Below, piece after piece: positions 1-10,971 of a DNA stretch of 64,000 nt. Position 1 is the first letter of the stretch, and each line of letters starts with the position of its first letter. Both the position numbers and the translations under genes were made by a program. The notes below the pieces were generated by a model, which ran no database searches, was not told the DNA's origin, and worked only from the letters and a program-made list of their open reading frames with translations. The DNA is from Planococcus sp. SK3692. GTDB taxonomy: Bacteria > Bacillota > Bacilli > Bacillales_A > Planococcaceae. The stretch covers positions 1,178,001 to 1,242,000 of the forward strand of contig NZ_JARCHV010000002.1 in assembly GCF_028890485.2 (NCBI RefSeq). Direction: 5' to 3'.

Positions 1-596
<596 letters not shown>

Positions 597-597
<1 letters not shown>

Positions 598-821
598 TGT
601 TATACCCATCCGTTGATAAACTAAAAAGCCGCATCGATTCGAAATACTCCCTGGTCGCCTTGGCGTCCAAGAGAGCTCGCCAATTGCACGAACATGGCGA
701 TGAAAAACTGGATTCCTACGTATCCCATAAAGCGGTTGGAAAAGCGCTTGAAGAAATTGCAGAAGGTGCATTGACGCCGGTTCAGCAAGACGCATCCGCG
801 ATTTACGAAGACGAAATTTAA
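597..821 (+). CDS. rpoZ: RNA polymerase omega subunit
   Basis: A 74-residue protein beginning MLYPSVDKLKSRIDSKYSLV, which matches the omega subunit that helps fold and hold the beta-prime subunit of RNA polymerase. The omega signature of Ser/Lys/Tyr followed by a helix with KRARQL is visible near residues 15-28. The frame is open further upstream, but the ATG at 597 is chosen because it overlaps the gmk stop, sits behind AAAGGAGAA and gives the family length. A terminator-like hairpin follows at 841-879. Confidence 0.94.
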
Positions 822-840
822 CTTATGATCTCAATTGACG

Positions 841-879
841 ACTCCCAGAGCGAAACTGTTCTTTGGGAGTTTGTTGTTT
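841..879 (+). terminator. probable intrinsic terminator after rpoZ
   Basis: Arms ACTCCCA (841-847) and TGGGAGT (864-870) pair around a loop, and the right arm runs into TTGTTGTTT. The stem is short and the T-tract broken, so it may only attenuate transcription into coaBC. Confidence 0.55.
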
Positions 880-896
880 AGAAAGGGTGTTTAGCG

Positions 897-2096
897 GTGT
901 TGGCAAATCGAAAAATCCTATTATGTGTAAGCGGCGGCATCGCCGTCTATAAAGCGGTCGCCCTCGTCAGCAAATTGTCCCAGGCAGGCGCGGACGTGAA
1001 AGTCATCATGACCGAATCAGCAAAGCAATTCGTTCAGCCTTTATCGTTCCAGGTGATGTCCAGAAACGATGTCTATTTTGATACATTCGATGAAAAAGAT
1101 TCTTCTGTCATCGCGCATATCGATTTGGCGGATTGGGCGGATCTTGTGATCGTTGCGCCGGCGACTGCCAATATGATCGCGAAAATGGCCAATGGCTTAG
1201 GCGATGATATGGTGTCAACAGTGCTGCTAGCGACGACTGCACCGATTTGGGTTGCGCCTGCGATGAATGTCCATATGTACGACCATCCGGCAGTGAAACG
1301 CAATATTGATCGTCTGCATCATGACGGCATCCGTTTTATCGAGCCGTCTGAAGGCTTTTTGGCCTGTGGTTATGTCGGAAAAGGACGTTTGGAGGAACCG
1401 GAGAAAATCCCTGAACTGGTTGCCGGTCATTTCACCAAAAACAAGCCCTTGAAAGGCAAGAAAGTCGTCGTGACGGCTGGGCCGACGCGCGAGCGAATCG
1501 ATCCAGTACGTTTTTTGACGAACTTCTCGAGCGGCAAGATGGGCTACGCGATGGCAGAAGCGGCAGCAGAACTTGGCGCGGAGACGATTCTGATCAGCGG
1601 CCCGGTTTCGTTGCCGGTGCCAAGCGGCGTCAAGCGCATTCAAGTCGAAAGCGCACAGCAGATGCTCGAAGCGGTGCTTGGTGAATACGATAGTGCAGAC
1701 TTGGTCGTCAAAACGGCAGCTGTTGCAGATTACCGCCCGGCAGCCATTGCAGGGCAGAAGGTCAAGAAAAAAGAAGGCAATTCAGTCCTTGAGCTGGAGC
1801 GCACGGTAGATATTCTCCAGCAGCTTGGTCAAATGAAGAACCATCAAATACTGGTCGGCTTCGCGGCAGAGACCGATCATGTGGCACAATATGCAAAAGA
1901 TAAGCTCGAGCGGAAAAATGCTGATTATATTATCGCAAACGATGTCAGCGCAGACCAGGCAGGCTTTGACCATGATACGAATGCAGTAACCGTATATGGC
2001 CGCGGAGAATTTGAAAAAACTTTTCCGGTCATGCCGAAAAAAGCGCTTGCGCTCGATTTGCTTTCGCTCATCACTGAAAAGGAATTTAGAAAATGA
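897..2096 (+). CDS. coaBC: bifunctional phosphopantothenoylcysteine decarboxylase / phosphopantothenate-cysteine ligase
   Basis: Carries out two consecutive steps of coenzyme A synthesis: joining cysteine to 4'-phosphopantothenate (CoaB) and decarboxylating the product with FMN (CoaC). The N-terminal flavodoxin-like CoaC half shows GGIAVYKA (13-20), the catalytic His at 74 (AHIDLADWAD), PAMN (121-124) and the substrate-lid Cys at 157 (FLACGYVGKGRL). The CoaB half follows from about residue 188 with TAGPTRERIDPVRFLTN and a C-terminal lysine-rich nucleotide site. Length 399 is normal. The start is a GTG at 897 preceded by AAAGGGTG. The stop overlaps the priA ATG. Confidence 0.95.
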   Translation: MLANRKILLCVSGGIAVYKAVALVSKLSQAGADVKVIMTESAKQFVQPLSFQVMSRNDVYFDTFDEKDSSVIAHIDLADWADLVIVAPATANMIAKMANGLGDDMVSTVLLATTAPIWVAPAMNVHMYDHPAVKRNIDRLHHDGIRFIEPSEGFLACGYVGKGRLEEPEKIPELVAGHFTKNKPLKGKKVVVTAGPTRERIDPVRFLTNFSSGKMGYAMAEAAAELGAETILISGPVSLPVPSGVKRIQVESAQQMLEAVLGEYDSADLVVKTAAVADYRPAAIAGQKVKKKEGNSVLELERTVDILQQLGQMKNHQILVGFAAETDHVAQYAKDKLERKNADYIIANDVSADQAGFDHDTNAVTVYGRGEFEKTFPVMPKKALALDLLSLITEKEFRK

Positions 2097-4489
2097 TTGC
2101 CGAAGTCATCGTCGATGTTGCCGCACATCCGATTGACCGGCCGTTTGATTATGCAGTGCCAGAAAAATTCCAGGCACTTACCGAGCCGGGCATGCGCGTC
2201 AAAGTGCCTTTTGGCAACCGCAAAGTGCTCGGCTTTATTACAAATATCAAAGAAACTTCCGAATTTGATCCGAAACGGCTCAAGCCAATCCATGAATTGA
2301 TGGATGTCGTACCCGTATTGAATGGGGAAATGCTCGAGCTTGCACAGTGGATGAAACGCCAGACGGTGTGTTTTGAAATTGATGCCTTGCAAGTCATGGT
2401 GCCAGCAGCACTTCGCGCCAAATACGAAAAGCGTTTTGTGTTGAATGCGCCTATTGAAGAGTTGCCAAAAGAGCTGCATCCATATTTCGGTACACGTGAC
2501 TTTGTCCGTGCTCAGGAAGCGGAAGCCGTATACGGGCTCATGAAAAAGGAAATGGACAAAGGCACCGTGTTAGCGGATACGAATATTCAGCAGAAAACCG
2601 GCGTGAAAAAAGTGCGCATGGTCCATATTACAGACTCTTTAGAGGATATAGAAAATATTTCCATAAGAGCGAATGCCAAGCAGCAATTGAAGCTGCAGGA
2701 GTTTTTCATGAAGCACGCGGGACAAAGCTTCGAATCGTCCCAACTGCAAAAACAGGCGGGTGTTTCGCTCCCGACGGCCAACGCACTGGCGGAAAAAGGA
2801 TTGGCCACTTTTTCGTCCATGGAATCGTACCGGGACCCTTCACTTTTGACAGCTATTGAACAAAAGATCGCCTTGGATTTGACAGATGAACAGCAAACGG
2901 CTTTCGATGCCATTCAATCCTCGCTCAACACCGAAAAGACCTTTTTGCTTCACGGCATCACCGGCAGCGGAAAAACGGAGATCTATTTGCAGACGATCGC
3001 CCAAGTGCTTGAAGAAGGCAAGGAAGCGATCATGCTCGTTCCGGAAATCTCCTTGACGCCCCAGATGACGATCCGCTTCAAGGAACGTTTCGGCGATTTG
3101 GTTGCCGTACTCCACAGCGGCTTATCAGCAGGGGAAAAATACGATGAATGGCGGAAAATCCAGCGTGCGGAAGTGAAAGTCGTTGTGGGTGCCCGTTCAG
3201 CGATATTTGCGCCATTTCAAAATCTCGGCTTGATCATCCTCGACGAAGAGCATGAATCGAGCTATAAACAAGACGATTCGCCTCGCTACCATGCACGCGA
3301 TGTGGCGATTTGGCGCAGCCAGCAGCATCAATGCCCCGTTATATTGGGAAGCGCAACGCCATCGCTTGAATCCTATGCACGCGCCCAAAAAGGCGTCTAT
3401 GAATTACTCGCGCTGAAAAATCGGGCGAAAAACCAGCCATTGCCTGAAGTCCATATTGTCGATATGCGCGAAGAGCTGCGGACCGGAAACCGGTCGATGT
3501 TTTCCGTGGAATTGGCGGAAGCGATGCGTGAGCGGTTAGCGCGCAAAGAGCAAGTTGTGCTGTTCTTGAACAAGCGCGGCTACTCTTCATTCGTCTTATG
3601 CCGAGATTGCGGGACGGTGCTGCAATGCCCGAACTGCGATATTTCGCTGACCTATCACCGGGCGAGCGAACGCATGAAATGCCATTATTGCGGCTACGAT
3701 GAACCCGTGCCGACGACCTGCCCGGAATGCGAGAGCGACCATATCCGCTTTTTCGGCACAGGGACCCAAAAAGTCGAAGAGGAACTGGCGAAACTCGTTC
3801 CGGACGCGCGCGTTTTGCGGATGGATGTCGATACGACCCGCAATAAAGGCGCACACGAAAAGATCTTGTCAGCGTTCGGTGAAGGAAAAGCCGATATTCT
3901 TCTTGGCACGCAAATGATCGCCAAGGGCCTGGATTTTCCAAATATTACATTGGTCGGTGTTTTGTCGGCGGATACGACTTTGCATTTGCCGGATTTCCGT
4001 GCAGCCGAGAAAACCTATCAATTATTGACGCAAGTGAGTGGGCGCGCCGGACGAGATATACTGCCAGGTGAAGTGTATGTGCAAACCTATACACCGGAAC
4101 ATTATGCGATCATCCTCGCAAAAGACCAATTATATGAACCATTTTACGATCAGGAAATGGCGATGCGGCGAGCGAGCGGATACCCTCCGTATTATTATGT
4201 CGTCAATATCCAGTTCACCCACGAGGATTTGATGACGGTGTCGGGTTATGCCCAGCAGATGACCGAATATCTGCGCCACCGCCTGTCGCCTAAAACCATT
4301 ATTATCGGGCCTTCCGCATCGCTCATTGCCCGTGTGAACAATAGATATCGCTACCAATGTTTGATAAAATACAAAAATGAACCGAAGCTGGCTGAAGTGC
4401 TGCAGCAATTGATTAAAATCTACCGCAGCGACTGGATCAAAACAGGTGCGACCTTGTCCATCGACATGAATCCGACAACAGTCATGTAA
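2093..4489 (+). CDS. priA: primosomal protein N' (replication restart helicase PriA)
   Basis: 3'-to-5' superfamily 2 DNA helicase that recognises abandoned forks and reloads the replisome. The order is an N-terminal DNA-binding domain (about 1-105), winged helix, then helicase: Walker A GITGSGKT at 288-295, Walker B DEEH near 384, SATPSLESYA as motif III, and the helicase C domain ending QVSGRAGR. Between about 502 and 546 lie paired cysteines (CRDC, CPNC, CHYC, CPEC) that bind two zinc ions. Length 798 is typical. Starts 4 bases inside the coaBC stop, so it is probably co-translated. Confidence 0.96.
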   Translation: MIAEVIVDVAAHPIDRPFDYAVPEKFQALTEPGMRVKVPFGNRKVLGFITNIKETSEFDPKRLKPIHELMDVVPVLNGEMLELAQWMKRQTVCFEIDALQVMVPAALRAKYEKRFVLNAPIEELPKELHPYFGTRDFVRAQEAEAVYGLMKKEMDKGTVLADTNIQQKTGVKKVRMVHITDSLEDIENISIRANAKQQLKLQEFFMKHAGQSFESSQLQKQAGVSLPTANALAEKGLATFSSMESYRDPSLLTAIEQKIALDLTDEQQTAFDAIQSSLNTEKTFLLHGITGSGKTEIYLQTIAQVLEEGKEAIMLVPEISLTPQMTIRFKERFGDLVAVLHSGLSAGEKYDEWRKIQRAEVKVVVGARSAIFAPFQNLGLIILDEEHESSYKQDDSPRYHARDVAIWRSQQHQCPVILGSATPSLESYARAQKGVYELLALKNRAKNQPLPEVHIVDMREELRTGNRSMFSVELAEAMRERLARKEQVVLFLNKRGYSSFVLCRDCGTVLQCPNCDISLTYHRASERMKCHYCGYDEPVPTTCPECESDHIRFFGTGTQKVEEELAKLVPDARVLRMDVDTTRNKGAHEKILSAFGEGKADILLGTQMIAKGLDFPNITLVGVLSADTTLHLPDFRAAEKTYQLLTQVSGRAGRDILPGEVYVQTYTPEHYAIILAKDQLYEPFYDQEMAMRRASGYPPYYYVVNIQFTHEDLMTVSGYAQQMTEYLRHRLSPKTIIIGPSASLIARVNNRYRYQCLIKYKNEPKLAEVLQQLIKIYRSDWIKTGATLSIDMNPTTVM

Positions 4490-4507
4490 GAGAAATGAGG
4501 AATAGCA

Positions 4508-5014
4508 ATGGCAATCCGTGAAATAGTAAAACACCCTAATGAAGTATTGGAAGCCCCGTGCAAGACGGTCACTGAATTCGACCGCGAGCTCGCAGTCCTA
4601 TTGGACGATATGCACGAGACAATGCTCGAAGCAGACGGCGTCGGCATTGCCGCGCCGCAAGTAGGAGTCTCGTTGCGCGTCGCAATCGTTGATTTTCAAG
4701 AAGGGCAAGAACCGATTGAAATGATCAATCCGGAACTCGCGCTATTCGAAGGCAAAGAGACGGATATCGAAGGCTGCTTGAGCTTCCCGGGGATTTTCGG
4801 CGAAGTCAAGCGTCACGGCCGCATCAAAATCAAAGCTCAGGAACGCGACGGCTCCTGGTATGAACTGGAAGCAGAAGGCTATGAAGCGCGCGCCATACTT
4901 CACGAAATGGACCATTTGGACGGCGTGCTGTTCACGAGCAAAATCGAGAAATATGTCACCCAGGAAGAATTGGATGAAATGATCCGCCAGCAGGAAGAGG
5001 AGGATTCGCAGTGA
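4508..5014 (+). CDS. def: peptide deformylase
   Basis: Metal-dependent enzyme that removes the formyl group from the N-terminal Met of new proteins. All three signature motifs are present: GVGIAAPQ (44-51), EGCLS with metal ligand Cys90, and HEMDH (132-136) giving the other two ligands and the catalytic Glu133. The protein has 168 residues with an acidic C-terminal tail. It lies next to fmt, which adds the formyl group, and its stop overlaps the fmt GTG, so the two opposite halves of the formylation cycle are coupled. Confidence 0.96.
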   Translation: MAIREIVKHPNEVLEAPCKTVTEFDRELAVLLDDMHETMLEADGVGIAAPQVGVSLRVAIVDFQEGQEPIEMINPELALFEGKETDIEGCLSFPGIFGEVKRHGRIKIKAQERDGSWYELEAEGYEARAILHEMDHLDGVLFTSKIEKYVTQEELDEMIRQQEEEDSQ

Positions 5015-5943
5015 CCAAAATTGTGTTCATGGGAACGCCGGCATTTTCGGCACCGATCCTGAAGATGCTTGCTGAAGAAGGGTATGACATCGTGTCGGTT
5101 GTCACACAGCCTGACCGCCCTGTCGGCAGGAAAAAAGTTTTGACGCCGACGCCGGTGAAACAACAAGCGCTGGAACTCGGATTGCCGATATACCAACCAG
5201 AAAAGTTGAAAGATCCCGAACAGGCGCAAAAAATCCTTGACCTTAAACCGGATTTGATCGTCACGGCAGCATTCGGGCAAATTCTTCCGACATCCGTACT
5301 GGAAGCACCGAAATTGGGGGCCATCAACGTCCATGCCTCGCTGCTTCCGGAATACCGGGGCGGTGCGCCAATACACCAGGCAATTATTGACGGCAAAACA
5401 GAAACCGGCGTAACGATCATGTATATGGTCGACCGTCTGGATGCGGGGGACATCATTTCGCAAAAAGCGGTGCCGATCGAAGAGACGGACCATACCGGCA
5501 GCATGTTCGAGAAATTGAGTGCGGCCGGTATGGACTTATTGAAAGAAACCTTGCCGTCAATCATTGACGGGACCAATCCGCGGATTTCGCAGGACGAGGA
5601 GCTTGTCACGTTTGCTCGCAATATTTCAAGAGAGCAGGAACGCATCGACTGGAACAAATCGGCACGTGACATCTATAACCAAGTGCGCGGATTGCATCCG
5701 TGGCCGGTCGCGTTCACTACGTTTGGCGGCGCCAATGTCAAATTGTGGTGGGCGGAAATCGCCAACAGCGGGAAAACAGGTGAGCCGGGTGAAATCGTCG
5801 AATTGACAAAAGATGCCATCGTCGTCCAAACCGGCGAAGGCACACTTGCCGTCAAGGAATTGCAGCCGGCCGGGAAAAAACGCATGACAGCTGAAGATTA
5901 TTTGCGTGGGCCGAAATTACAGGCAGGGGATCGATTCGAATGA
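5011..5943 (+). CDS. fmt: methionyl-tRNA formyltransferase
   Basis: Transfers a formyl group from 10-formyl-tetrahydrofolate to Met-tRNA(fMet), making the initiator tRNA. The N-terminal folate-binding domain opens with [14 protein letters not shown]. The catalytic segment [18 protein letters not shown] carries the Asn/His region and a downstream Asp (DAGDII). The C-terminal tRNA-binding beta-barrel covers roughly 205-310. Length 310 is normal. GTG start overlapping the def stop; its own stop overlaps the rsmB ATG. Confidence 0.96.
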   Translation: MTKIVFMGTPAFSAPILKMLAEEGYDIVSVVTQPDRPVGRKKVLTPTPVKQQALELGLPIYQPEKLKDPEQAQKILDLKPDLIVTAAFGQILPTSVLEAPKLGAINVHASLLPEYRGGAPIHQAIIDGKTETGVTIMYMVDRLDAGDIISQKAVPIEETDHTGSMFEKLSAAGMDLLKETLPSIIDGTNPRISQDEELVTFARNISREQERIDWNKSARDIYNQVRGLHPWPVAFTTFGGANVKLWWAEIANSGKTGEPGEIVELTKDAIVVQTGEGTLAVKELQPAGKKRMTAEDYLRGPKLQAGDRFE

Positions 5944-7295
5944 AAAACAAAAAAATTCACGGCAATGTAAGAGATGCCGCATTGTCGATTCTCTATGCCG
6001 TTGAAAACAAACAGGCATATAGCAATCTCTTATTGAATTCGACAATGGACAGCTACGGCATTTCCGCCAAAAATAAAGGCTTGTTGACGGAAATCACTTA
6101 CGGTACGCTGCAGCATCAAATGACCTTGGATTACTATTTAGAACCGTATATCAAAGGCAAGCTCGATCCATGGGTGCGGACGCTCTTGCGCTTATCGCTC
6201 TATCAGATCGTTTACTTGGACCGCATCCCGTTCCATGCGGTCATCAACGAAGCAGTGGAAATTGCCAAACGGCGCGGCCACGGCGGCATCGCGTCTGTCG
6301 TCAATGGCATCTTACGCTCCGTGCAACGCTCAGGTGTGCGTTCATTCAATGAAATCGCCGACCCGATCGAAAAGATTTCCATCGAAACAAGCCACCCGGC
6401 ATGGATGATCAAGCGCTGGTCTGAACAATTCGGCATGCAAAAAGCCCGCGAGATGGCACTCGAGAACAATAAAGCGCCACTTCAGACGGTGCGTGTCAAT
6501 ACTGTCCAGGCGACTCCTGGTGAAGTGATTGAAATGCTTGAGTCGGAAGGGCTGACTGCCGAACCGAGCAAGATCATTCCGGAATGCCTAGTCGTCACGG
6601 GCGGTCAGCCGGTGCGCACGCAAACATTCGAAAAAGGCTTTATCACGATACAAGACGAAAGTTCGATGCTGCCGGCTTACGCATTGCAAGTGGAACCTGG
6701 GATGACCGTGCTCGATATGTGCGCGGCGCCTGGCGGAAAGACGACACATATCGCCGAAAAGCTTGAAGGACAAGGGAATGTGCTGGCGATGGATTTGCAC
6801 GCCCATAAAGTCAAATTGATTGAACAGACCGCAAAGCGCTTAGGGCACCAAACAATCGAGACCACAGTCGGAGACGGCCGGGAAAGCAGCGAACGTTTCG
6901 GTGAAGAAACCTTCGACCGCATCCTGGTGGACGCACCGTGCAGCGGGCTTGGCGTCATCAAGCGCAAGCCGGATATCAAATACACAAAAACACCGGACGA
7001 TTTTGGGCGTTTGCAGACGATTCAGCTTGCGCTTCTCGATGAAGCGGTGAAGCTCTTGAAGCCGGGCGGCATCCTCGTCTACAGTACGTGTACGATCGAT
7101 ACCGAAGAGAACCGCGGAACTGCCGAAAAATTCATGAAAACACATCCGCAAATGGAGCAGATTCCTGCTGAATTGCCTGCTGCTTTCAAAAGCAAAGGCA
7201 AAGGGTTTGTCCAAGTATTCCCGCAGGATTTCGGGAGTGACGGATTTTTTATCGCAAGCTTCAGAAAAACCGACGGCAAAATTGCCGAAAGCTAA
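5940..7295 (+). CDS. rsmB: 16S rRNA (cytosine-967-C5) methyltransferase
   Basis: SAM-dependent RNA m5C methyltransferase of the Sun/RsmB type. An N-terminal NusB-like helical domain (about 1-140) is followed by a Rossmann methyltransferase domain with SAM motif CAAPGGKT starting at Cys261. The two catalytic cysteines lie in DAPCSGLG (Cys334) and YSTCTID (Cys384). Length 451 is typical. The start overlaps the fmt stop. The position in the def-fmt-rsmB-prpC order of Bacillales supports the call. Confidence 0.95.
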   Translation: MKNKKIHGNVRDAALSILYAVENKQAYSNLLLNSTMDSYGISAKNKGLLTEITYGTLQHQMTLDYYLEPYIKGKLDPWVRTLLRLSLYQIVYLDRIPFHAVINEAVEIAKRRGHGGIASVVNGILRSVQRSGVRSFNEIADPIEKISIETSHPAWMIKRWSEQFGMQKAREMALENNKAPLQTVRVNTVQATPGEVIEMLESEGLTAEPSKIIPECLVVTGGQPVRTQTFEKGFITIQDESSMLPAYALQVEPGMTVLDMCAAPGGKTTHIAEKLEGQGNVLAMDLHAHKVKLIEQTAKRLGHQTIETTVGDGRESSERFGEETFDRILVDAPCSGLGVIKRKPDIKYTKTPDDFGRLQTIQLALLDEAVKLLKPGGILVYSTCTIDTEENRGTAEKFMKTHPQMEQIPAELPAAFKSKGKGFVQVFPQDFGSDGFFIASFRKTDGKIAES

Positions 7296-7313
7296 AAAGC
7301 GGGGTGTCCACTA

Positions 7314-8063
7314 TTGTTTCAGTATGTAATTGAAAGCGATACCGGTAGAAAAAGAGAAGTCAACGAAGACCGCGTCGCTGTGCTTAAACGCCCCGACGGA
7401 TTATTGCTTGCACTTGTTGCAGACGGCATGGGCGGCCATAACGCAGGAGATGTCGCAAGCCGGCTGACAGTTGATGAGCTTGGTAGAAGATTCATGGAAG
7501 CAGACGAAAAAACGTTTGGGACTGCGGAAGAAAAGACCGCTTGGCTATCTGGCCAAGTGCTGCAAGTCAACCGTCTAGTTTACGAACATTCCATCACCCA
7601 TAGCGAATGCAAAGGGATGGGCACGACTTTGATTGCTGCATTGATTGAAGAGGACGATTGCGTACTATGCCATATCGGCGACAGCCGTGCGTATCTCATC
7701 GGCCCGTCGATGGCGCAAATGACACGGGATCATTCTTATGTCAACGTACTCGTCGATAACGGGGAAATTACACAACAACAGGCAGAAGACCATCCGAAGA
7801 AAAATTGGATTCTGCGCTCACTCGGCACTGAGCCGGACATCGAGCGGGAAATGCACCATTTTTCTCTCGCTGGCACTTCCTATTTCCTTATATGCACAGA
7901 CGGCTTGAGCAATAAATTAAGCGAACGGGACATTTCGTCGATTGTCCGCTCAAAAGCTTCATTGTCACAAAAAGGCAAAGCTTTGATCGCGCTTGCCAAT
8001 GACCTCGGCGGAGAAGACAATATTTCATTTGTATTGTTGACGGCGCTTGGTGAGGAGGTATAG
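7314..8063 (+). CDS. prpC: PP2C-family serine/threonine protein phosphatase
   Basis: Mn/Mg-dependent phosphatase that reverses phosphorylation by the neighbouring kinase PrkC. The PP2C metal-binding motifs are all visible: SDTGRKREVNED near the N-terminus, DGMGGHNAGD around residue 42, GDSRAYL, CTDGLSN and GGEDNISFV at the end. Length 249 matches the short bacterial Stp/PrpC class. The start is TTG at 7314 behind AGCGGGGTG; no better in-frame ATG lies near. Two bases separate its stop from the prkC ATG, so phosphatase and kinase are made together. Confidence 0.95.
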   Translation: MFQYVIESDTGRKREVNEDRVAVLKRPDGLLLALVADGMGGHNAGDVASRLTVDELGRRFMEADEKTFGTAEEKTAWLSGQVLQVNRLVYEHSITHSECKGMGTTLIAALIEEDDCVLCHIGDSRAYLIGPSMAQMTRDHSYVNVLVDNGEITQQQAEDHPKKNWILRSLGTEPDIEREMHHFSLAGTSYFLICTDGLSNKLSERDISSIVRSKASLSQKGKALIALANDLGGEDNISFVLLTALGEEV

Positions 8064-8065
8064 CG

Positions 8066-10042
8066 ATGTTAATCGGAAAACGGATTAATGGCCGTTATAA
8101 GGTGCTTGAAGCGATCGGCAGCGGGGGCATGTCCAACGTCTATTTGGCGCATGACATGATTCTAGACCGCGACGTCGCCATCAAAGTGCTGCGCTATGAT
8201 TTTAGCAACGAAGAGGAATTGCGCCGCCGCTTCAAGCGGGAAGCGCTATCTTCGACAAGTCTTGGCCATCCCAACATCGTCAGCATTTTCGATGTAGGTG
8301 AAGACAACGACTTGCCGTATCTTGTCATGGAATATGTGCCCGGAGATACATTGAAAGAATATATCATTAAGCATTCCCCGGTCGAACCGGAACGCGCAGT
8401 GGAAATCATGACACAATTGACATCAGCACTCGCCCATGCCCACCACAATCATATCGTCCACCGGGATATCAAGCCGCAGAACGTGCTGGTGGACGAAGAT
8501 GGCAATGTCAAAATTTCGGATTTTGGCATTGCCATGGCATTGAGTGCCACTTCCCACACACAGACCAACTCTGTGCTCGGGACCGTGCATTATTTGTCAC
8601 CTGAACAAGCAAGAGGCGGCATGGCGAACAAAAAATCCGATATTTATTCACTAGGTATCGTCATGTATGAGCTATTGACTGGGAAGCTTCCATTTTCAGG
8701 TGAATCGGCTGTAGCCATTGCCTTGAAGCATCTACAGACGGAGACGCCTTCATTGAAGGAAAGCGTACCGGATTTGCCGCAAAGCCTGGAAAATATCGTC
8801 TTGAAAGCGACCACCAAAAATCCGCAGTACCGTTATGCTTCGGCGGATGAAATGGCGGAAGATCTGGCGACCGCTCTCACTTCTGAGCGGATCAACGAAC
8901 CAAAGTTTGCAGTGCCGATAGACGAAGGGGAAACCCGCGCCATGCCAGCGATCAAAGATTCGGGAACGTACGAACAGGCCGATGCGACCAAAACGATGGC
9001 GCTGCCGATTAAAGAAAATAAAAAAACGCCAAAAAAACCAGCTAACAAGAAAAAGCGCAAAAAAACACCGATCGTTCTGACAATTATTGCAGCTGTCGTA
9101 TTGATTGGCTTGATCCTCGCATTCGCTTTCCCTGAGTTGTTCCAACCCCGGCAAGTAGCTGTGCCGGATGTTGCCGGCATGGAACGGGAAGCGGCACATG
9201 AAGAGCTGACCGCAGCAGGCTTTGTCGTGGCAGAAGAATCCGAGCAATTCTCTGAAGAAGTCGATGAGAACCATGTAATCCGCACCATTCCAGAAGCAGG
9301 AAAGATGCGCGATCCGGAGTCGAGCATCAGCTTATTTATCAGCATGGGCAAAGAAACAGCCGAGTTTGGCGATTTTGTGGGCGATTCCCTGGAACAAGCA
9401 CAGCGTATGCTCGAGGGCACAAATTTTGCTTCGCCAGACGTGCGCGAGGAATTTTCCGATGAAGCCACGGGAACGATTTTGAGCCAAAGCCCTGAAGCGG
9501 GAAGTGAAGTCGTCATCAGTGAAACGGAAATTGAATTTGTGGTCAGTAAAGGGCCGGACATGCGCGAAGTGGAAGATTTGAGCGGATATGGCGAAACGGA
9601 ATTGAACGAGTACGCCCGTTCATCGGGATTCAATATTCGCATCGTCCGTGAGCAAGAATCCGATTCCGTAGAAGCGGGGTTGGTGTTGTCGCAAAACGTA
9701 GCGGGCGGAGAGATGCTAGAAGTAGGGAGTACGATTGAAGTCGTCTTGTCTTCCGGCAGTGCGGAACTTCCGGTGAAGACCTATGTCGAAACTGTGGAAA
9801 TTCCTTATGAGCCGGCAGAGCCATCAGAAGAAGGCGAAGACCCGGTCGAGCAGACAATTCGCGTCTATATTCAAGACCAGAACCAAACCATGGTCGAACC
9901 TGTAGAGGAATTTACCATTACGGAGACGACTGAACACCAGATCGAAATGCAAATTGTCGAAGACGGCAGTGCTTCTTACCGAATCGTCAGAGATGCCACG
10001 ATCATTCTGGAAGAGACAGTGGATTATGAGAACGCAGATTAA
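8066..10042 (+). CDS. prkC: PASTA-domain membrane Ser/Thr protein kinase
   Basis: Eukaryotic-type kinase that senses peptidoglycan fragments outside the membrane and phosphorylates cytoplasmic targets. The glycine loop is GSGGMSNVY (18-26), the ATP-binding Lys is 40, HRD is 132-134 and DFG is 152-154. A basic juxtamembrane stretch leads to one membrane segment near 335-357. Outside lie three PASTA repeats (about 363-430, 431-500, 501-570), then a C-terminal domain of roughly 85 residues, consistent with the Ig-like end of Bacillus PrkC. Strong GAGGAGG ribosome site. It is 658 residues long; activation is by autophosphorylation in this family. Confidence 0.96.
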   Translation: MLIGKRINGRYKVLEAIGSGGMSNVYLAHDMILDRDVAIKVLRYDFSNEEELRRRFKREALSSTSLGHPNIVSIFDVGEDNDLPYLVMEYVPGDTLKEYIIKHSPVEPERAVEIMTQLTSALAHAHHNHIVHRDIKPQNVLVDEDGNVKISDFGIAMALSATSHTQTNSVLGTVHYLSPEQARGGMANKKSDIYSLGIVMYELLTGKLPFSGESAVAIALKHLQTETPSLKESVPDLPQSLENIVLKATTKNPQYRYASADEMAEDLATALTSERINEPKFAVPIDEGETRAMPAIKDSGTYEQADATKTMALPIKENKKTPKKPANKKKRKKTPIVLTIIAAVVLIGLILAFAFPELFQPRQVAVPDVAGMEREAAHEELTAAGFVVAEESEQFSEEVDENHVIRTIPEAGKMRDPESSISLFISMGKETAEFGDFVGDSLEQAQRMLEGTNFASPDVREEFSDEATGTILSQSPEAGSEVVISETEIEFVVSKGPDMREVEDLSGYGETELNEYARSSGFNIRIVREQESDSVEAGLVLSQNVAGGEMLEVGSTIEVVLSSGSAELPVKTYVETVEIPYEPAEPSEEGEDPVEQTIRVYIQDQNQTMVEPVEEFTITETTEHQIEMQIVEDGSASYRIVRDATIILEETVDYENAD

Positions 10043-10074
10043 GGAACTTACAAGATAGGATAAGGGGTGGTGCT

Positions 10075-10971
10075 ATGCCGAAAGGTCAGATCAGAAAAGC
10101 ATTAAGCGGTTTCTATTATGTACTTGATGAAGATGGGGAGCGTTATACGCAATGCCGCGGCCGCGGGGTTTTCCGCAATCGCCAAATCACGCCGCTGGTC
10201 GGTGATTTTGTCGAGTACAAAGCAGACAACGATCGCGAAGGGACGATACTCGATATCGACGAACGGAAAAATGAATTAGTGCGTCCACCGATCGCCAACA
10301 TTGATCAAGCAATTCTCGTGTTTTCAGCCAAGCAGCCCGATTTTCATCCGCTGTTATTGGACCGTTTCCTGGTAGCGGTTGAATCGTTCGATATTCAGCC
10401 AGTCATTTGCTTGACGAAAACCGACCTATTGTCGGATGCGGAACGCGAACAATTGGACCGCTATGCAGACGATTACCGGACGATCGGTTACGATGTCATT
10501 GAATCATTCATAGACGATCCAACATTGCAGGAACGGCTGATGCCGGTACTAGAAGGCAAGACAAGCGTTCTTGCCGGACAGTCAGGCGTCGGGAAATCGA
10601 CTTTGCTGAATACGATTTTGCCATCGTTGAAGCTGAAGACCGATGACATCTCGCAAGCCCTGAACCGAGGCAAGCATACAACGCGCCATGTAGAATTGAT
10701 CGAAGTGAACGGCGGCTTGCTGGCAGATACGCCAGGATTCAGCTCATTCGATTTCGAACAACTGGAAAAAGAACAATTATCGGCATGCTTCCCGGAACTG
10801 GAAGAACGTGCAGGCGGCTGTAAATTCCGCGAATGCCTGCATTTAAATGAACCGAAATGTGCCATCAAAAAGGCGGTTGAGACAGGGGACATTCCGGAAT
10901 ATCGCTATAAGCATTACTTGAAATTTTTGGAAGAAATAATGAATCGAAAGCCGAGGTATTCACATGATTAA
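10075..10971 (+). CDS. rsgA: ribosome small-subunit-dependent GTPase A
   Basis: Circularly permuted GTPase that checks maturation of the 30S subunit. Order: N-terminal OB fold (about 1-65), then the G domain with G4 CLTKTDL first, P-loop GQSGVGKS at 168-175 and G3 DTPGFSSF. The C-terminal zinc site is formed by cysteines and a histidine in [17 protein letters not shown]. Length 298 is normal. The last codons overlap rpe by 8 bases. Gene order prkC-rsgA-rpe matches B. subtilis. Confidence 0.95.
   Translation: MPKGQIRKALSGFYYVLDEDGERYTQCRGRGVFRNRQITPLVGDFVEYKADNDREGTILDIDERKNELVRPPIANIDQAILVFSAKQPDFHPLLLDRFLVAVESFDIQPVICLTKTDLLSDAEREQLDRYADDYRTIGYDVIESFIDDPTLQERLMPVLEGKTSVLAGQSGVGKSTLLNTILPSLKLKTDDISQALNRGKHTTRHVELIEVNGGLLADTPGFSSFDFEQLEKEQLSACFPELEERAGGCKFRECLHLNEPKCAIKKAVETGDIPEYRYKHYLKFLEEIMNRKPRYSHD

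Noticed and set aside
8833-9642. 269-codon antisense frame in prkC
   Set aside because: It covers the membrane segment and PASTA repeats of PrkC, has no ribosome site and shows no recognisable motif.
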